Source: Fischerella muscicola SAG 1427-1 = PCC 73103 (GTDB lineage: Bacteria; Cyanobacteriota; Cyanobacteriia; Cyanobacteriales; Nostocaceae). From it: a stretch of 64,000 bases of DNA. Within the stretch, counting starts at the first letter, position 1, and every line of letters begins with the position of its first letter. The stretch spans positions 20,948-84,947 of the forward strand of contig NZ_AJLJ01000158.1 of the NCBI RefSeq assembly GCF_000317245.1. The letters are read 5' to 3'. Shown here in pieces: positions 6,761 through 16,166 of this stretch. The translations under genes were made by a program, and so were the position numbers. The notes under the pieces are model-generated. The model ran no database searches. It was not told the DNA's origin and saw only the letters and a list, made by a program, of their open reading frames with translations.

Positions 6761-7602
6761 TGTTTATCCTCTTGATCATAAATAAGATATCCAAAACGCT
6801 GCTTAACTTCATGAGTAACACGCTCAAGTTTGTCACTATCTACTCCAAAGAAACCGCTTTCTAGGAGAGAAAGTCTGAATTTTCTTAAATGTTCCCAACG
6901 TTTAACAGGTGAATTGATTGCGATACTACAAGTAAAACATGTTTGCCTTTTCCCTGGAGGAGGAGCATTTGTTGACCAATTTTTAGGTCCTTTACCTGAA
7001 ACTCCATCAAATACCCAAGGTAGGCACTTAGGATCATTTAAAATTCTATAGGCACGATCACTCTCTGTTTTGTCTTCTTGTCCAGGCCAATGTCTTATAA
7101 ACGCAAAAGTAATCCAGTCATCTGCAAAGATGTCAAAAAATTCCTCAAAGTTATATACACAAATATCAATAACATGCTGTGTCACTGCGGGATGTGTCAA
7201 AATTAGCTCGGCAGGATGCCTAGAAATTCCCTGCTTTAAGTTCATATCCATCATAAGAATACGGAGTAATGACCGAAATCGGCGACGATCCATTGCCGTC
7301 TGCCAAGAAACATTACGGTTCTTATCTATGTTATGAATATCCTTAACCTGATCATCAAACCATTGAATATCAACACCCAGAGTAAGAAAATCACTTCTAA
7401 AACCTTTATTGTAAAGAAAAGATGACTCGACCTGCTTTAGAGATACAGGGATACCATTTAATAGAACATCAGCTTTTTTACGATTGTCGTTTACCTTTCC
7501 AATGGTTTCAACATGAGTTAGGACACCTATATGAGGTAACATAACCTTACCGCAGTTTTCTTGAAGCCATTCAATAACTTGTTTTTCGTTTCCTCTGGTC
7601 AT
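6709..7602 (-). CDS. Candidate PD-(D/E)XK-type restriction endonuclease
   Basis: 297 residues, first gene of the three-gene minus-strand cassette. I do not recognise the family by overall similarity. The N-terminal part has KADVLLNGIPVSLKQ at 43-57, a layout (Asp, a beta-hairpin, then SLK) like the core of PD-(D/E)XK nucleases in which the acidic residue of the ExK triad is replaced. One CxxC pair (TCFTC) lies near residue 218, too few Cys for a full zinc site on its own. Its position directly before a DNA methyltransferase gene is the main reason to call it a restriction enzyme. No signal peptide or membrane segment is present. Confidence 0.55.
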   Translation of the reverse strand: MTRGNEKQVIEWLQENCGKVMLPHIGVLTHVETIGKVNDNRKKADVLLNGIPVSLKQVESSFLYNKGFRSDFLTLGVDIQWFDDQVKDIHNIDKNRNVSWQTAMDRRRFRSLLRILMMDMNLKQGISRHPAELILTHPAVTQHVIDICVYNFEEFFDIFADDWITFAFIRHWPGQEDKTESDRAYRILNDPKCLPWVFDGVSGKGPKNWSTNAPPPGKRQTCFTCSIAINSPVKRWEHLRKFRLSLLESGFFGVDSDKLERVTHEVKQRFGYLIYDQEDKQWTEVLKIASQIASTDS

Positions 7603-7781
7603 CTCGCCTCACCCACTGTAATATTTAGCAAGCCAATCCTACCAAAGGATTAGATTTAGCTGTAGAGATTAGCTAATTAATGTGTGCCTAAAGATACTTT
7701 TTTGCTTACGTAGAAAATGATAGAAAGCGATCGCCATTAATAATCTTGTCTTAAAAGCAATAAATTCAGGATCTAAACACG

Positions 7782-7812
7782 CAAAAACGCCTGACATTTT
7801 TGTCAGGCGTCT
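7782..7812 (-). terminator. Rho-independent terminator of ndhB
   Basis: ACGCCTGACA at 7787-7796 pairs perfectly with TGTCAGGCGT at 7801-7810 around a four-base loop. On the minus strand the stem is followed by a run of five T (plus-strand A 7783-7787, the last base shared with the stem). It lies 45 bases past the ndhB stop. Confidence 0.85.
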
Positions 7813-7854
7813 TGTTGCAAAATATGAAACAGAGCAAGTATTTGCAATTAAATT

Positions 7855-9417
7855 CTACAGCCCCTCGGTTTGTTCGGTAGAAATCACATTTACTTGTGTA
7901 CTAGCAACTGTTTTAGCTTGCAAAGTTGGAATATCGGTGACGGAATTGTTAGCCAAGGTAAATAATGGATTCGACAAAATTCCAGCAATTGTAGTGGCGA
8001 TCAAAGTAGTTATCAAACCCACTTGCAAAGGTCTAAATCCAGGCAAATTCCAACTGATAGCGGGATAATTCTTCACAGCGTCGGACATTTCTTGGGGTTC
8101 TTTAACCACCATCATCTTGACTACACGAATGTAGTAGTAAATGGAGACAACACTAGTAATTAACCCCAACAAAACTAACCAGTAAAGCCCTGCTTGCCAA
8201 CCAGCCCAGAATAAGTAAATCTTTCCAAAAAATCCAGCTAAAGGCGGAATACCACCCAACGACAACAGAGAAAGACTTAATCCCAAAGTCAACAGTGCAT
8301 CTTTCTGATATAAACCAGAATATTCGGCAATTTGGTCAGTTCCCGTCCGCAAAGAGAAGAGAATCACACAAGTAAAGCCGCAGAGGTTCATAAACAGATA
8401 GACCAATAGATAAAATATCATGCTGGCGTATCCGGCTTGGGTGTCAGCAATCAAGCCAATCATCACAAACCCTGCTTGAGCAATGGATGAATAAGCTAAC
8501 ATCCGTTTCATGCTGGTTTGTGCTAAGGCGACGACGTTACCCAACACCATACTCAGTACGGCTAAGGCGGTGAAGACAAACTTCCACTCTTCGGCAACAA
8601 GAGGGAAAACAGTTGTCAGCAAACGAATAGCTAAAGCAAAACCAGCCGCTTTGGAACCGACAGATAAAAAGGCAATGACTGGGGTGGGTGCGCCTTCATA
8701 AACGTCTGGTGTCCACTGGTGGAAGGGTGCGGCGGAGATTTTAAAGCCAATACCTGCAATGGTAAATACCAGGGCAATAACTATACCCAATGATTGAGAC
8801 AGGTTAGCTGTGGCGATACCGTTAGCGATCGCACTGAGTTCCGTTTGTCCACCAGACAAACCGTACAGCAAAGAAACGCCATACAAAAATACCGCCGTAC
8901 TCGCTGCACCAATTAACAAGTACTTCAGTGCTGCTTCATTAGAACGGGGATCGCGCTTGGTATAACCAGTCAGCAAATAAGAGGAAATACTCAGGGTTTC
9001 TAGTGAGATGAAAATCATCACTAGTTCATTCGCCCCTGATAAAAACATTCCTCCCAAGGTAGCTGTCAGCAAAATCGCTATGAATTCCGCTAAAGCGGTG
9101 CCACTTTGTTCAACGTAACGAATTGACATCAAAATTGTCACAGCTGCGGACAAAGCCACAATACCGCGAAAGACAATACTGAGGTTATCGCCGTTGAAAG
9201 CACCGGCAAAGAATAGGGGATTGGCATTATCCCATTTAAAATAGAGGGCGACTATGGAGGCAAACAAGCCTGCGATCGCTAGATATCCAATCCAGCGTGA
9301 AGAACTGCGCCCCAAAATCAAGTCCACTATCAAAACCCCCAAGAGGGTGATGATGACAATTCCCTCTGGTAATATCGTTCCAGCATTCAACTGGGATGCA
9401 ACATTAGCAAAATCCAT
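7855..9417 (-). CDS. ndhB: NAD(P)H-quinone oxidoreductase subunit 2 (NdhB)
   Basis: 520 residues, the usual length. NdhB is one of the large antiporter-like membrane subunits of the cyanobacterial NDH-1 complex in the thylakoid, which takes electrons from ferredoxin, feeds plastoquinone and serves respiration, cyclic flow and CO2 uptake. The protein is almost wholly hydrophobic with about 14 helices; marks of the family are [13 protein letters not shown] near 140-155, [12 protein letters not shown] near 160-172, and the proton-channel segment [16 protein letters not shown] near 235-252. The gene stands alone, with a strong terminator at 7782-7812. Confidence 0.97.
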   Translation of the reverse strand: MDFANVASQLNAGTILPEGIVIITLLGVLIVDLILGRSSSRWIGYLAIAGLFASIVALYFKWDNANPLFFAGAFNGDNLSIVFRGIVALSAAVTILMSIRYVEQSGTALAEFIAILLTATLGGMFLSGANELVMIFISLETLSISSYLLTGYTKRDPRSNEAALKYLLIGAASTAVFLYGVSLLYGLSGGQTELSAIANGIATANLSQSLGIVIALVFTIAGIGFKISAAPFHQWTPDVYEGAPTPVIAFLSVGSKAAGFALAIRLLTTVFPLVAEEWKFVFTALAVLSMVLGNVVALAQTSMKRMLAYSSIAQAGFVMIGLIADTQAGYASMIFYLLVYLFMNLCGFTCVILFSLRTGTDQIAEYSGLYQKDALLTLGLSLSLLSLGGIPPLAGFFGKIYLFWAGWQAGLYWLVLLGLITSVVSIYYYIRVVKMMVVKEPQEMSDAVKNYPAISWNLPGFRPLQVGLITTLIATTIAGILSNPLFTLANNSVTDIPTLQAKTVASTQVNVISTEQTEGL

Positions 9418-9755
9418 GAGCTGTATAGGTTTTGGCTATTAGACATTTAAGGAATCAACTGTGTTAATTCTATTGTGTTTTTAACTAAAGTTTTGCGAAT
9501 ATATCTGTATTGCGGGATCAATACCATCAAATTAATTTATGCTTAAGTTTGTTATTTATTGTTAGTTGTTGATTTTTTACTACTAACCAATTAACCAATA
9601 TCCACAACCCACTCACAAATTTCAAAATAATAAGCAGACCAGTACACAACTGAATCTGCTGTTCTCGCGTAATTATATTGCGCTTGGCCAATAGTTATAA
9701 TTTATGCCTTTTCGCAATTGCTGTTTAGATTGAACTTTATTATTTCATTCAAAAC
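9418..9755. other. Gap between ndhB and the RNA-binding protein gene
   Basis: 338 AT-rich bases. Both flanking genes read on the minus strand, so this holds the ndhB promoter and the 3' region of the rbp gene. I see no gene and no strong hairpin. Confidence 0.5.
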
Positions 9756-10070
9756 TTAATAGCGTCGAGAGTATCCACCAGTGTTAGCTTTTCCCCAGCT
9801 ATTAGCGTTAGAACGCCCGCCTTTTTCCTCGCGTGGTCTTGCTTTATTAACTTTCATTACGCGACCTTTCCATTCGGCACCATCCAAAGCGTTAATAGCA
9901 GCAGTTTCCGCTTCTTCCGATTCCATTTCTACGAAACCAAAACCTCGTGAGCGACCTGTTTCCCGATCTGTGGGAAGTTGAACTCGCGTCACAGTGCCAT
10001 ACTCTGAAAATACGTCGCTTAATTCTTCTTGGCTAACGTTGTAGGATAGGTTGCCTACGTAGATTGACAT
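9756..10070 (-). CDS. RRM-type RNA-binding protein (Rbp)
   Basis: 104 residues with one RNA recognition motif over about residues 2-80: RNP2 is IYVGNL at 3-8 and RNP1 is RGFGFVEM at about 42-49. The tail after residue 80 is short and rich in Gly, Ser, Asn and Arg (KANTGGYSRRY), as in the cold-induced Rbp proteins of Anabaena. Such proteins bind RNA, and several are induced by cold. The gene is monocistronic, with a 5' untranslated region that likely lies in 10071-10180. Anabaena has several paralogues, so no letter is assigned. Confidence 0.93.
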   Translation of the reverse strand: MSIYVGNLSYNVSQEELSDVFSEYGTVTRVQLPTDRETGRSRGFGFVEMESEEAETAAINALDGAEWKGRVMKVNKARPREEKGGRSNANSWGKANTGGYSRRY

Positions 10071-10997
10071 TCATCTCTCCAAAATTCGGTTATGCAGAGC
10101 CGTTCATCCGGAGAGCCACTTGCAGTTTTCAACAAAAACAAGAACACTACCGTCGAACTTTATTCTCCGACCCTATTTTAACATAAACTCGATTTCGGCA
10201 AAGCGAAATTTGCCCTTTTGTGTCGTATTTTTAAGCAAAATGTATTATTGTTTACGGTTAGTTCTATTATTGTTGCTTATGCTCCAATTTACACAATATT
10301 TTATTCATATACTATGATTTAAGAAATATAAACATTAGATTTTATAATTGTTATTAGTTTTAGTTTCTATAGAAAAAGTAAAAGCGATGCTGCAAAGCAG
10401 CCGCTACGCGAACGCAAACTCTATTTGAACTAAATAAAAATCATAATTTATATCTTAAATAAGATGATAAACAGAGCCTTTTATGTGTTTGTAAATTAAG
10501 TTAACTTTTTACTTTAAATCCAAGTTTCGTATTTTCATCCTATTCTTTAGAAAAAGACAAATAAAAATTGACTCGTCAACAACAGATCCCCAAGCACTTC
10601 AGCAAATTCGGGAATCTGACTCTCTCAATCTTCACAACTCCTACACGGATTACTATAAAAAATATACAATTTTGCTAACAGGTATCTATATGTCATCCAA
10701 TATCCAAAATTGGATGACTTCCACAGAGAAATCTAGGAGCCTGTATCCTACTCGAACTTATTTATTAGTCAACTATTATACTTAAGTGAAAATCTAAAAA
10801 ATTTTATTTATATAGAAACTGTGAAACCTAATTTTTCTAAAACTCTATATTAAAAAATTAAAAAGGTTGATTTACAACAATAAAAGTAGACTTTCAATGC
10901 ACCATAAACTTAATGATGCATAACCATGCAATATAAATGAAAGATTTGCAATAATAAAAACTCAAACAGCAGTCACGTACTATACAAACAATGTTTT
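10071..10997. other. Long AT-rich gap with a hairpin and decayed repeat
   Basis: More than 900 bases without a convincing gene. It holds a short palindromic cluster near 10385-10420 (CTGCAAAGCAG and neighbours), a decayed copy of the GTCGGGGAT hairpin at 10585-10617, and a perfect ten-pair hairpin at 10692-10718 (GTCATCCAAT and ATTGGATGAC, loop of seven). The open frame at 10120-10317 is low in complexity and has no ribosome site, so I do not call it. Confidence 0.5.
10692..10718. repeat. Perfect 10-bp hairpin in a gene-free gap
   Basis: GTCATCCAAT at 10692-10701 and ATTGGATGAC at 10709-10718, with loop ATCCAAA. There is no T-run on either side, so a terminator role is doubtful. Confidence 0.6.
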
Positions 10998-11303
10998 TCA
11001 ATCTGCCACATATCGCCAACCTTGAGGTTGATATTCTCGCTGAAGTCGCACCATCCACGTACCTTGAGGAATAGAAATCGCCTTATGCTCTTCGTGAACA
11101 AGTGTTGCCTCTTTTGAATAGACACGCAGGTAGAGAGTGCCATCTTTTTCGTATAATTCCGCCTGTCCCTCAATGATGCGGTGTTTGTGTCCCGTGACCT
11201 CACCTTCCGCTAAAGTCAAATGTGGTAGCTTTTGTCCTTCGATTTGCTGTATGGTGTGCTGTACAGGCAGTAAAATCACATCACCTTGACGGATTGGTTG
11301 CAT
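10998..11303 (-). CDS. Conserved hypothetical protein, all-beta
   Basis: 101 residues from ATG 11303, chosen because GGGAGA lies eight bases before it; the longer frame from 11339 has no ribosome site. The protein starts MQPIRQGDVILLPV and continues with LPHLTLAEGEVTGHKHRI, then a set of alternating beta-type segments ending in PQGWRYVAD. It has no signal peptide, membrane helix or known catalytic motif. The His-containing VTGHKH stretch is the most distinctive part. I have the impression that similar small proteins are widespread, but I cannot assign a role. It stands alone. Confidence 0.65.
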   Translation of the reverse strand: MQPIRQGDVILLPVQHTIQQIEGQKLPHLTLAEGEVTGHKHRIIEGQAELYEKDGTLYLRVYSKEATLVHEEHKAISIPQGTWMVRLQREYQPQGWRYVAD

Positions 11304-11940
11304 GTCTTTATTCTCCCACTGAATATACGCAGACCGCATTACAGACTCTTACAAAATTTGATTTAATTTTGCCACAACCTAGAGATAAAGAGTAGGAAAA
11401 AGGGAGGAATGGGTGATCTGGAGAGGTGGAGCGAGTATGTAAAATACTCTCTTAGGCTTCTCTTTCGCTATCAGGTGTTCTCGTAGGGTAGGGTGGAATG
11501 TGAGGTCTGATTGGAGCGGGAATTGGGCATTGGGCAGCCAATGCGCCCTTGGAGGTTTCCGAGGGCTGGAGCCGGAGCTTGCATCCGGCAAGTGTTTCCC
11601 GTCCCGTTGTAGCACCTGGCGTCATTGGGCATTGACCATTAACCATTGACCTAAAAATGCAATTTTCAAAATAATAGTCGCCAAATATGCCTCAGATAAG
11701 TTAAAGATTGAAATAACTGGAAATTCGCAGTTGTGCTTACCCCACCCTTTGGGACACTACCTGCGGACATGGCAAATGCCTAACGCTGAATTTTTAGGGG
11801 ATTACTTTGCGAGTAGTTTGTGTGAGGATGAAATCACATATCTCTAGTGACTGATAATCTTGACATTTACCTCCCAATTATTTCAATTTGACTGTTTAGT
11901 GACTGTTTAGCTTTGCAGCTATTCTTTTTTTTAAATTTCC
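11304..11940. other. Gap upstream of topA with degenerate repeat sequence
   Basis: About 640 bases. 11505-11660 is GC-richer and made of repeat-like pieces such as ATTGGGCATTGGGCAGCCAATGC, giving spurious minus-strand frames at 11379-11646. An 11-base direct duplication (GACTGTTTAGT) lies at about 11890-11910. TTGACA at about 11867 may be a -35 box for topA, but no good -10 follows. Confidence 0.45.
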
Positions 11941-14613
11941 ATGTCAACTCTTGTCATCGTCGAATCTCCGACCAAAGCTCGTACCATTCGCAACTACCTG
12001 CCAAAAAGCTATCGGGTAGAAGCATCTATGGGTCATGTACGTGACCTACCCCAGTCGGCTAGCGAAATTCCCACCAATGTCAAAGGGGAAAAATGGGCGC
12101 AGCTAGGTGTTAATGTAGACGCCGACTTTGAACCACTGTATGTCGTTCCCAAGGACAAAAAGAAAGTTGTCACCCAGCTCAAAGAGGCTCTCAAAGACGC
12201 ATCTGAGCTGATATTGGCAACAGACGAAGACCGAGAAGGTGAAAGCATCAGTTGGCATTTGTATCAGTTGCTCAAGCCCAAAGTGCCAACTAAGCGGATG
12301 GTGTTTCATGAAATTACTCAAGAAGCCATCAAAAAAGCTCTGCAAAACTGCCGCACTATAGACGAGCAGTTAGTTCGCGCCCAAGAAACACGGCGAATTC
12401 TGGATCGACTAGTGGGTTATACTCTGTCTCCTCTGCTGTGGAAAAAAATTGCTTGGGGATTATCTGCCGGTCGTGTACAGTCCGTAGCAGTGCGGTTGCT
12501 GGTGAACCGAGAACGGGAACGCCGTGCTTTCAAACAAGCAACATACTGGGATTTGAAAGCTACTTTGGCCTCTTCGCCAACTGAAAAGAGCAAAGAGCAG
12601 TCCTTTACTGCTGTACTTGTTACCTTGGCAGGAACCAGACTAGCAACTGGTAGCGATTTTGACTCTACCACAGGAAAAATAGTCAGCGATCGCAAAGTCG
12701 TGCTGCTCAACCAAGCCGAAGCTGAAGCCCTCAAACAACGCCTAAGTGAGCAAACTTGGACAGTTACAGATATCGAAGAACGTCCAGTCACCCGCAAACC
12801 TGCACCACCGTTTACGACTTCCACTTTGCAGCAGGAAGCAAACCGCAAATTGAGGCTTTCGGCAAGGGATACAATGCGGGTTGCTCAAAGTTTGTACGAA
12901 CAAGGGTATATTACCTACATGCGTACAGACTCGGTGCATTTGTCGGAACAGGCTATAGCAGCTGCCCGTAGCTGTGTAGAACAACTATACGGCAAGCAAT
13001 ACCTTAGCCCCCAAGCACGACAGTACACCACCAAATCTAAAGGCGCACAAGAAGCTCACGAAGCCATTCGTCCTGCGGGAAGCACCTTCCGCACCCCCCA
13101 AGAAACAGGCTTGAGCGATCGCGAACTCAAACTCTACGATTTGATTTGGAAACGAACCGTCGCCTGCCAAATGGCTGACTCTCGCCAAACCCAAATCACA
13201 GTGCAATTGCAAGTGGAAGATGCTGGGTTTCGTTCTTCTGGTAAACGCATTGATTTTCCTGGCTACCTACGCGCCTACGTCGAAGGATCTGATGATCCCG
13301 AAGCTGCACTAGAAGACCAAGAAATCATTTTGCCTGACCTCAAAGTAGGAGAGCATCCCGATTGTCAAGACTTAGAAACAATCAAACACGAAACCCAACC
13401 CCCAGCCAGATTTACTGAAGCGACTTTGGTCAAAACCTTAGAAAGTGAAGGTATTGGACGTCCTAGTACCTATGCCAGTATTATTGGCACCATTATTGAC
13501 AAAGGTTACGCCCAACTGACCAATAATGCCTTGATCCCCAGCTTCACTGCTTTTGCTGTGACTGAACTGCTAGAAAAATACTTCTGTGATGTCGTTGATC
13601 CCAGTTTTACCTCCAAAATGGAGCAAACCCTAGACGATATCGCTACTGGTGAAGCTCAATGGCTACCCTACTTGCAGAAATTTTATCTCGGAGAGCAAGG
13701 TCTAGAAACACTAGTCAAGCAAAAAGAAGACCAGATTGATGCTAACGAAGCTAGAACTGTTGAACTAGAAAATATAGACGCCAAAATCCGTATTGGTAAA
13801 TTTGGCCCCTATATCGAAGTTGAAAATGGTGATGATGTTATTACAGCATCCATTCCTAGAGACTTGACTCCTGCTGATCTCGATCCCCAAAAGATCGAAA
13901 CCTTGCTCAGACAAAAAACCTCTGGGCCAGACGAGGTAGGACGTCACCCCGAAACAGGTGAACCCATTTATTTACTCATTGGCCCCTACGGCCCTTACGT
14001 GCAATTGGGTGACAAGTCTGATGAAAATCCTAAACCGAAACAAGCTTCTCTACCCAAGGCTGTGAAGCCAGAAGATGTCACCTTAGATATTGCTGTTGGT
14101 CTTTTATCCCTACCACGGACACTAGGCACACATCCAGAAACAGGTGCAACCATTCAAGCAAACTTGGGACGCTTTGGCCCTTATGTCGTGCATAATGCCA
14201 AGGAGGGTAAAGACTATCGCTCCCTGAAAGCAGGTGACGATGTACTGACAATTTCCTTTGATCGTGCATTAGAATTATTGTCTGAACCGAAAAAAGGACG
14301 CAGCACAAGTAGTAAATCTAAGACGGCTTTAAGGGAATTGGGAACTCACCCAGAAGATGGCGAACCTGTAAACATCTATGATGGTCCATACGGACCTTAC
14401 ATCAAGCACGGCAAAACTAATGTCAGTCTCCCAGAGGATACATCACCAGAAAATATCACGCTGGACACAGCATTAGAGTTGCTAGCAACTAAAGCATCGA
14501 GCAGCAAATCCACTCGCAAAACTACTAAATCAACAACTAAATCCACAACTAGTTCTCGTAGCAAATCAACAAAAGCCAAATCGTCAACGACAACTGCCAA
14601 AAAAACTAGCTAA
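11941..14613 (+). CDS. topA: DNA topoisomerase I
   Basis: 890 residues, type IA topoisomerase that relaxes negative supercoils by cutting one strand through a 5'-phosphotyrosine link. The Toprim domain is at 1-120: VIVESPTKA with Glu8 and the metal site [10 protein letters not shown] with Asp95 and Asp97. The catalytic Tyr is residue 326 in [10 protein letters not shown]. Instead of zinc fingers, the C-terminal part carries four repeats with a GxxGPYV core ([40 protein letters not shown]). It ends in a 50-residue tail of Lys, Ser and Thr, a basic tail that likely helps DNA binding. This layout is usual for cyanobacterial TopA. Confidence 0.97.
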   Translation: MSTLVIVESPTKARTIRNYLPKSYRVEASMGHVRDLPQSASEIPTNVKGEKWAQLGVNVDADFEPLYVVPKDKKKVVTQLKEALKDASELILATDEDREGESISWHLYQLLKPKVPTKRMVFHEITQEAIKKALQNCRTIDEQLVRAQETRRILDRLVGYTLSPLLWKKIAWGLSAGRVQSVAVRLLVNRERERRAFKQATYWDLKATLASSPTEKSKEQSFTAVLVTLAGTRLATGSDFDSTTGKIVSDRKVVLLNQAEAEALKQRLSEQTWTVTDIEERPVTRKPAPPFTTSTLQQEANRKLRLSARDTMRVAQSLYEQGYITYMRTDSVHLSEQAIAAARSCVEQLYGKQYLSPQARQYTTKSKGAQEAHEAIRPAGSTFRTPQETGLSDRELKLYDLIWKRTVACQMADSRQTQITVQLQVEDAGFRSSGKRIDFPGYLRAYVEGSDDPEAALEDQEIILPDLKVGEHPDCQDLETIKHETQPPARFTEATLVKTLESEGIGRPSTYASIIGTIIDKGYAQLTNNALIPSFTAFAVTELLEKYFCDVVDPSFTSKMEQTLDDIATGEAQWLPYLQKFYLGEQGLETLVKQKEDQIDANEARTVELENIDAKIRIGKFGPYIEVENGDDVITASIPRDLTPADLDPQKIETLLRQKTSGPDEVGRHPETGEPIYLLIGPYGPYVQLGDKSDENPKPKQASLPKAVKPEDVTLDIAVGLLSLPRTLGTHPETGATIQANLGRFGPYVVHNAKEGKDYRSLKAGDDVLTISFDRALELLSEPKKGRSTSSKSKTALRELGTHPEDGEPVNIYDGPYGPYIKHGKTNVSLPEDTSPENITLDTALELLATKASSSKSTRKTTKSTTKSTTSSRSKSTKAKSSTTTAKKTS

Positions 14614-15244
14614 ATCCAATAGTTAAATTCAGTAATAGGTGACAGTACTAGCCGCAGTTATCAAGCCTACTCTGGGGGACTTATACCAATTAATCAAACT
14701 GATAACTGATGACTGATAACTGTTAATAGTCAATAGGGGATAGTTCACGGTCTTTACTATTGAGTGTTCTATGGGCGAAGCATTGAGGTAATATTTAATG
14801 AACTAACTAAAAATATTACTTATCTAATGCTTCGCTCCTACTGACTATTGGTATCAATACACGAAGCAAACTTCCATAATCTCTGGTTTCAACAAACATA
14901 TTGGAAATCCTTATAGATTTGGAATTTGAAATTTGAGAATTTGCATTGTTAAATATCTAATGAGTAAGCTTTTGAGTTAATAATTTGTCGCAATATTTTT
15001 TCAAATGGGTAACATGTATCCAGTAGAAATTTATTTGAAAAACAGCTTTTAAGCCATAATTACAGCTTTAATTGACTAAAATCAACTTTATAGCCCTTTA
15101 TTATTGGCTCTGTCTTGATAATACTCACCTAAAAAAATTATTTACTATATACCTCCAACCTGTAGTCTCTAGGGCGTGTTTTCAAAAAAGCTATCTTTAG
15201 TCAGATGAGCCGTCTAGGTGAAGGATGTGATACTCTAAAAAGTA
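14614..15244. other. Gap after topA with an imperfect inverted repeat
   Basis: No open frame of note. The stretch 14680-14720 has small direct repeats (ACTGATAACTGATGACTGATAACTG-like) common in this genome type. The inverted repeat at 14775-14835 is listed separately. The rest is AT-rich. Confidence 0.5.
14775..14835. repeat. 61-base imperfect inverted repeat
   Basis: Left arm GCGAAGCATT...GTAATATTT at 14775-14796 and right arm AAATATTAC...AATGCTTCGC at 14811-14835 match in two blocks of 9 and 10 bases, with unequal bulges between. The flanks CAATAG (before) and CTATTG (after) extend the symmetry. The design suggests a small MITE-like element. Confidence 0.65.
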
Positions 15245-15355
15245 ACGGAGAAAATAACACTAATAATATTAAGAAGTGGCTCAAGCCCGGAGTACGGGAA
15301 TAAAAATTGTCTGATCGAAAGCCAGAGTGCAAAAAAGCTAAGTTTCTCCGTAGCT
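15245..15355 (+). ncRNA. Candidate structured leader RNA with mutually exclusive stems
   Basis: The region before the 45-residue ORF has a nested fold. ACGGAGAAA at 15245-15253 pairs over nine bases with TTTCTCCGT at 15343-15351. Inside, TGGCT at 15277-15281 pairs with AGCCA at 15320-15324 and CCCG at 15286-15289 with CGGG at 15295-15298. A competing hairpin, AGCTA at 15336-15340 with TAGCT at 15351-15355, holds TTTCTCC in its loop, which would make an H-type pseudoknot or a switch with the outer stem. It matches no riboswitch consensus that I can recall, and is not tmRNA, RNase P RNA or 4.5S RNA by their conserved motifs. Confidence 0.45.
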
Positions 15356-15400
15356 GATAACCGAAAAAATCGAGTTAGTATTTCAGGAGCGGTCAGTCCA

Positions 15401-15538
15401 ATGGACTATATTGAAAAGGTGCTAGAAAAGGTTAAGGAATTGGCACGTAAACTGATTGAAGCCCTATTAGGGCCAGAAGCAGAGCCGGAACCGGAGCTAA
15501 TTCCCATTCCTGTAGACGATCGCTCACGCCGTCGCTAA
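15401..15538 (+). CDS. 45-residue protein, amphipathic helix plus Pro/Glu tail
   Basis: ATG at 15401, stop TAA at 15536-15538. The first half ([20 protein letters not shown]) is a clean amphipathic helix; then comes [13 protein letters not shown], and the end is DDRSRRR, giving an acidic middle and a basic tip. AGGAG at 15384-15388 is a fair ribosome site. It ends ten bases before the GTG start of aroQ, so the two are probably translated together. The ordered composition argues for a real gene despite its size. Role unknown; membrane-surface or ribosome binding would fit the helix and the basic end. Confidence 0.7.
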   Translation: MDYIEKVLEKVKELARKLIEALLGPEAEPEPELIPIPVDDRSRRR

Positions 15539-15548
15539 GAGAGCAAAA

Positions 15549-16025
15549 GTGCAGGAATTGAAATTAAGCCCCTTAAACGTTCTAGTGCTGCATGGGCCAA
15601 ACTTGAATCTGTTAGGACAGCGAGAGCCTGGTATTTATGGCTCCTTAAGTTTGGCCGAAATTAACCGCCAGTTAGAAGCGGAAGGACAGAGACTAGTGGT
15701 GAAATTATCTACCATACAGTCAAATCATGAAGGGGTATTGGTAGATGCAATTCATGATGCTTTGGGAAAACACCAAGGGCTTTTGATTAATGCTGGAGCT
15801 TACACCCACACTAGTGTAGCATTGCGAGATGCGATCGTTGCTGTAAATCTACCTACAGTAGAAGTACATTTAAGTAACATTTATAAACGTGAGGAGTTCC
15901 GGCATCACTCTTATATAGCCCCAATAGCTATTGGTCAAATCAGTGGTTTTGGAGCACAAAGTTATATCCTGGGATTACAGGCATTAGTGTGTTATTTAAG
16001 ACAAAATATATTGGTTAGTAGTTAG
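15549..16025 (+). CDS. aroQ: 3-dehydroquinate dehydratase, type II
   Basis: 158 residues from a GTG start. It converts 3-dehydroquinate to 3-dehydroshikimate in the shikimate pathway. Family marks are [18 protein letters not shown] at 14-31, with Arg25 and the catalytic Tyr30 on the flexible lid, NAGAYTHTS at 81-89 with the substrate-binding Asn and the His, and VEVHLSN with His107. The length is right for the dodecameric type II enzyme. The upstream 45-residue ORF and the leader at 15245-15355 may control it. Confidence 0.96.
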   Translation: MQELKLSPLNVLVLHGPNLNLLGQREPGIYGSLSLAEINRQLEAEGQRLVVKLSTIQSNHEGVLVDAIHDALGKHQGLLINAGAYTHTSVALRDAIVAVNLPTVEVHLSNIYKREEFRHHSYIAPIAIGQISGFGAQSYILGLQALVCYLRQNILVSS

Positions 16026-16166
16026 TCATTGGTCAAGGGTCATTAGTTTTTCTCCGCGTCTTTGCGGCTTTGCGTCTCCCTTGTCCCCATTGTCCCTCTT
16101 ACCAATTTTTAATTTTAATTTTTAATTTTTAATTGATAAGTCCCCGATTCCCTATTCCAATTAACT

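Noticed and set aside
10120..10317. Plus-strand frame of 65 codons upstream of the RRM gene
   Set aside because: It lies across the 5' region of the rbp gene on the other strand and is low-complexity at the end.
11379..11646. Two overlapping minus-strand frames upstream of topA
   Set aside because: They read degenerate repeat DNA, overlap each other in different frames and match nothing known.
15204..15224. Resemblance to a group II intron domain V 5' strand (GAGCCGTCTAGGTGAAG)
   Set aside because: The matching 3' strand (ACGGTTC) is missing at the right distance and no intron protein is nearby.
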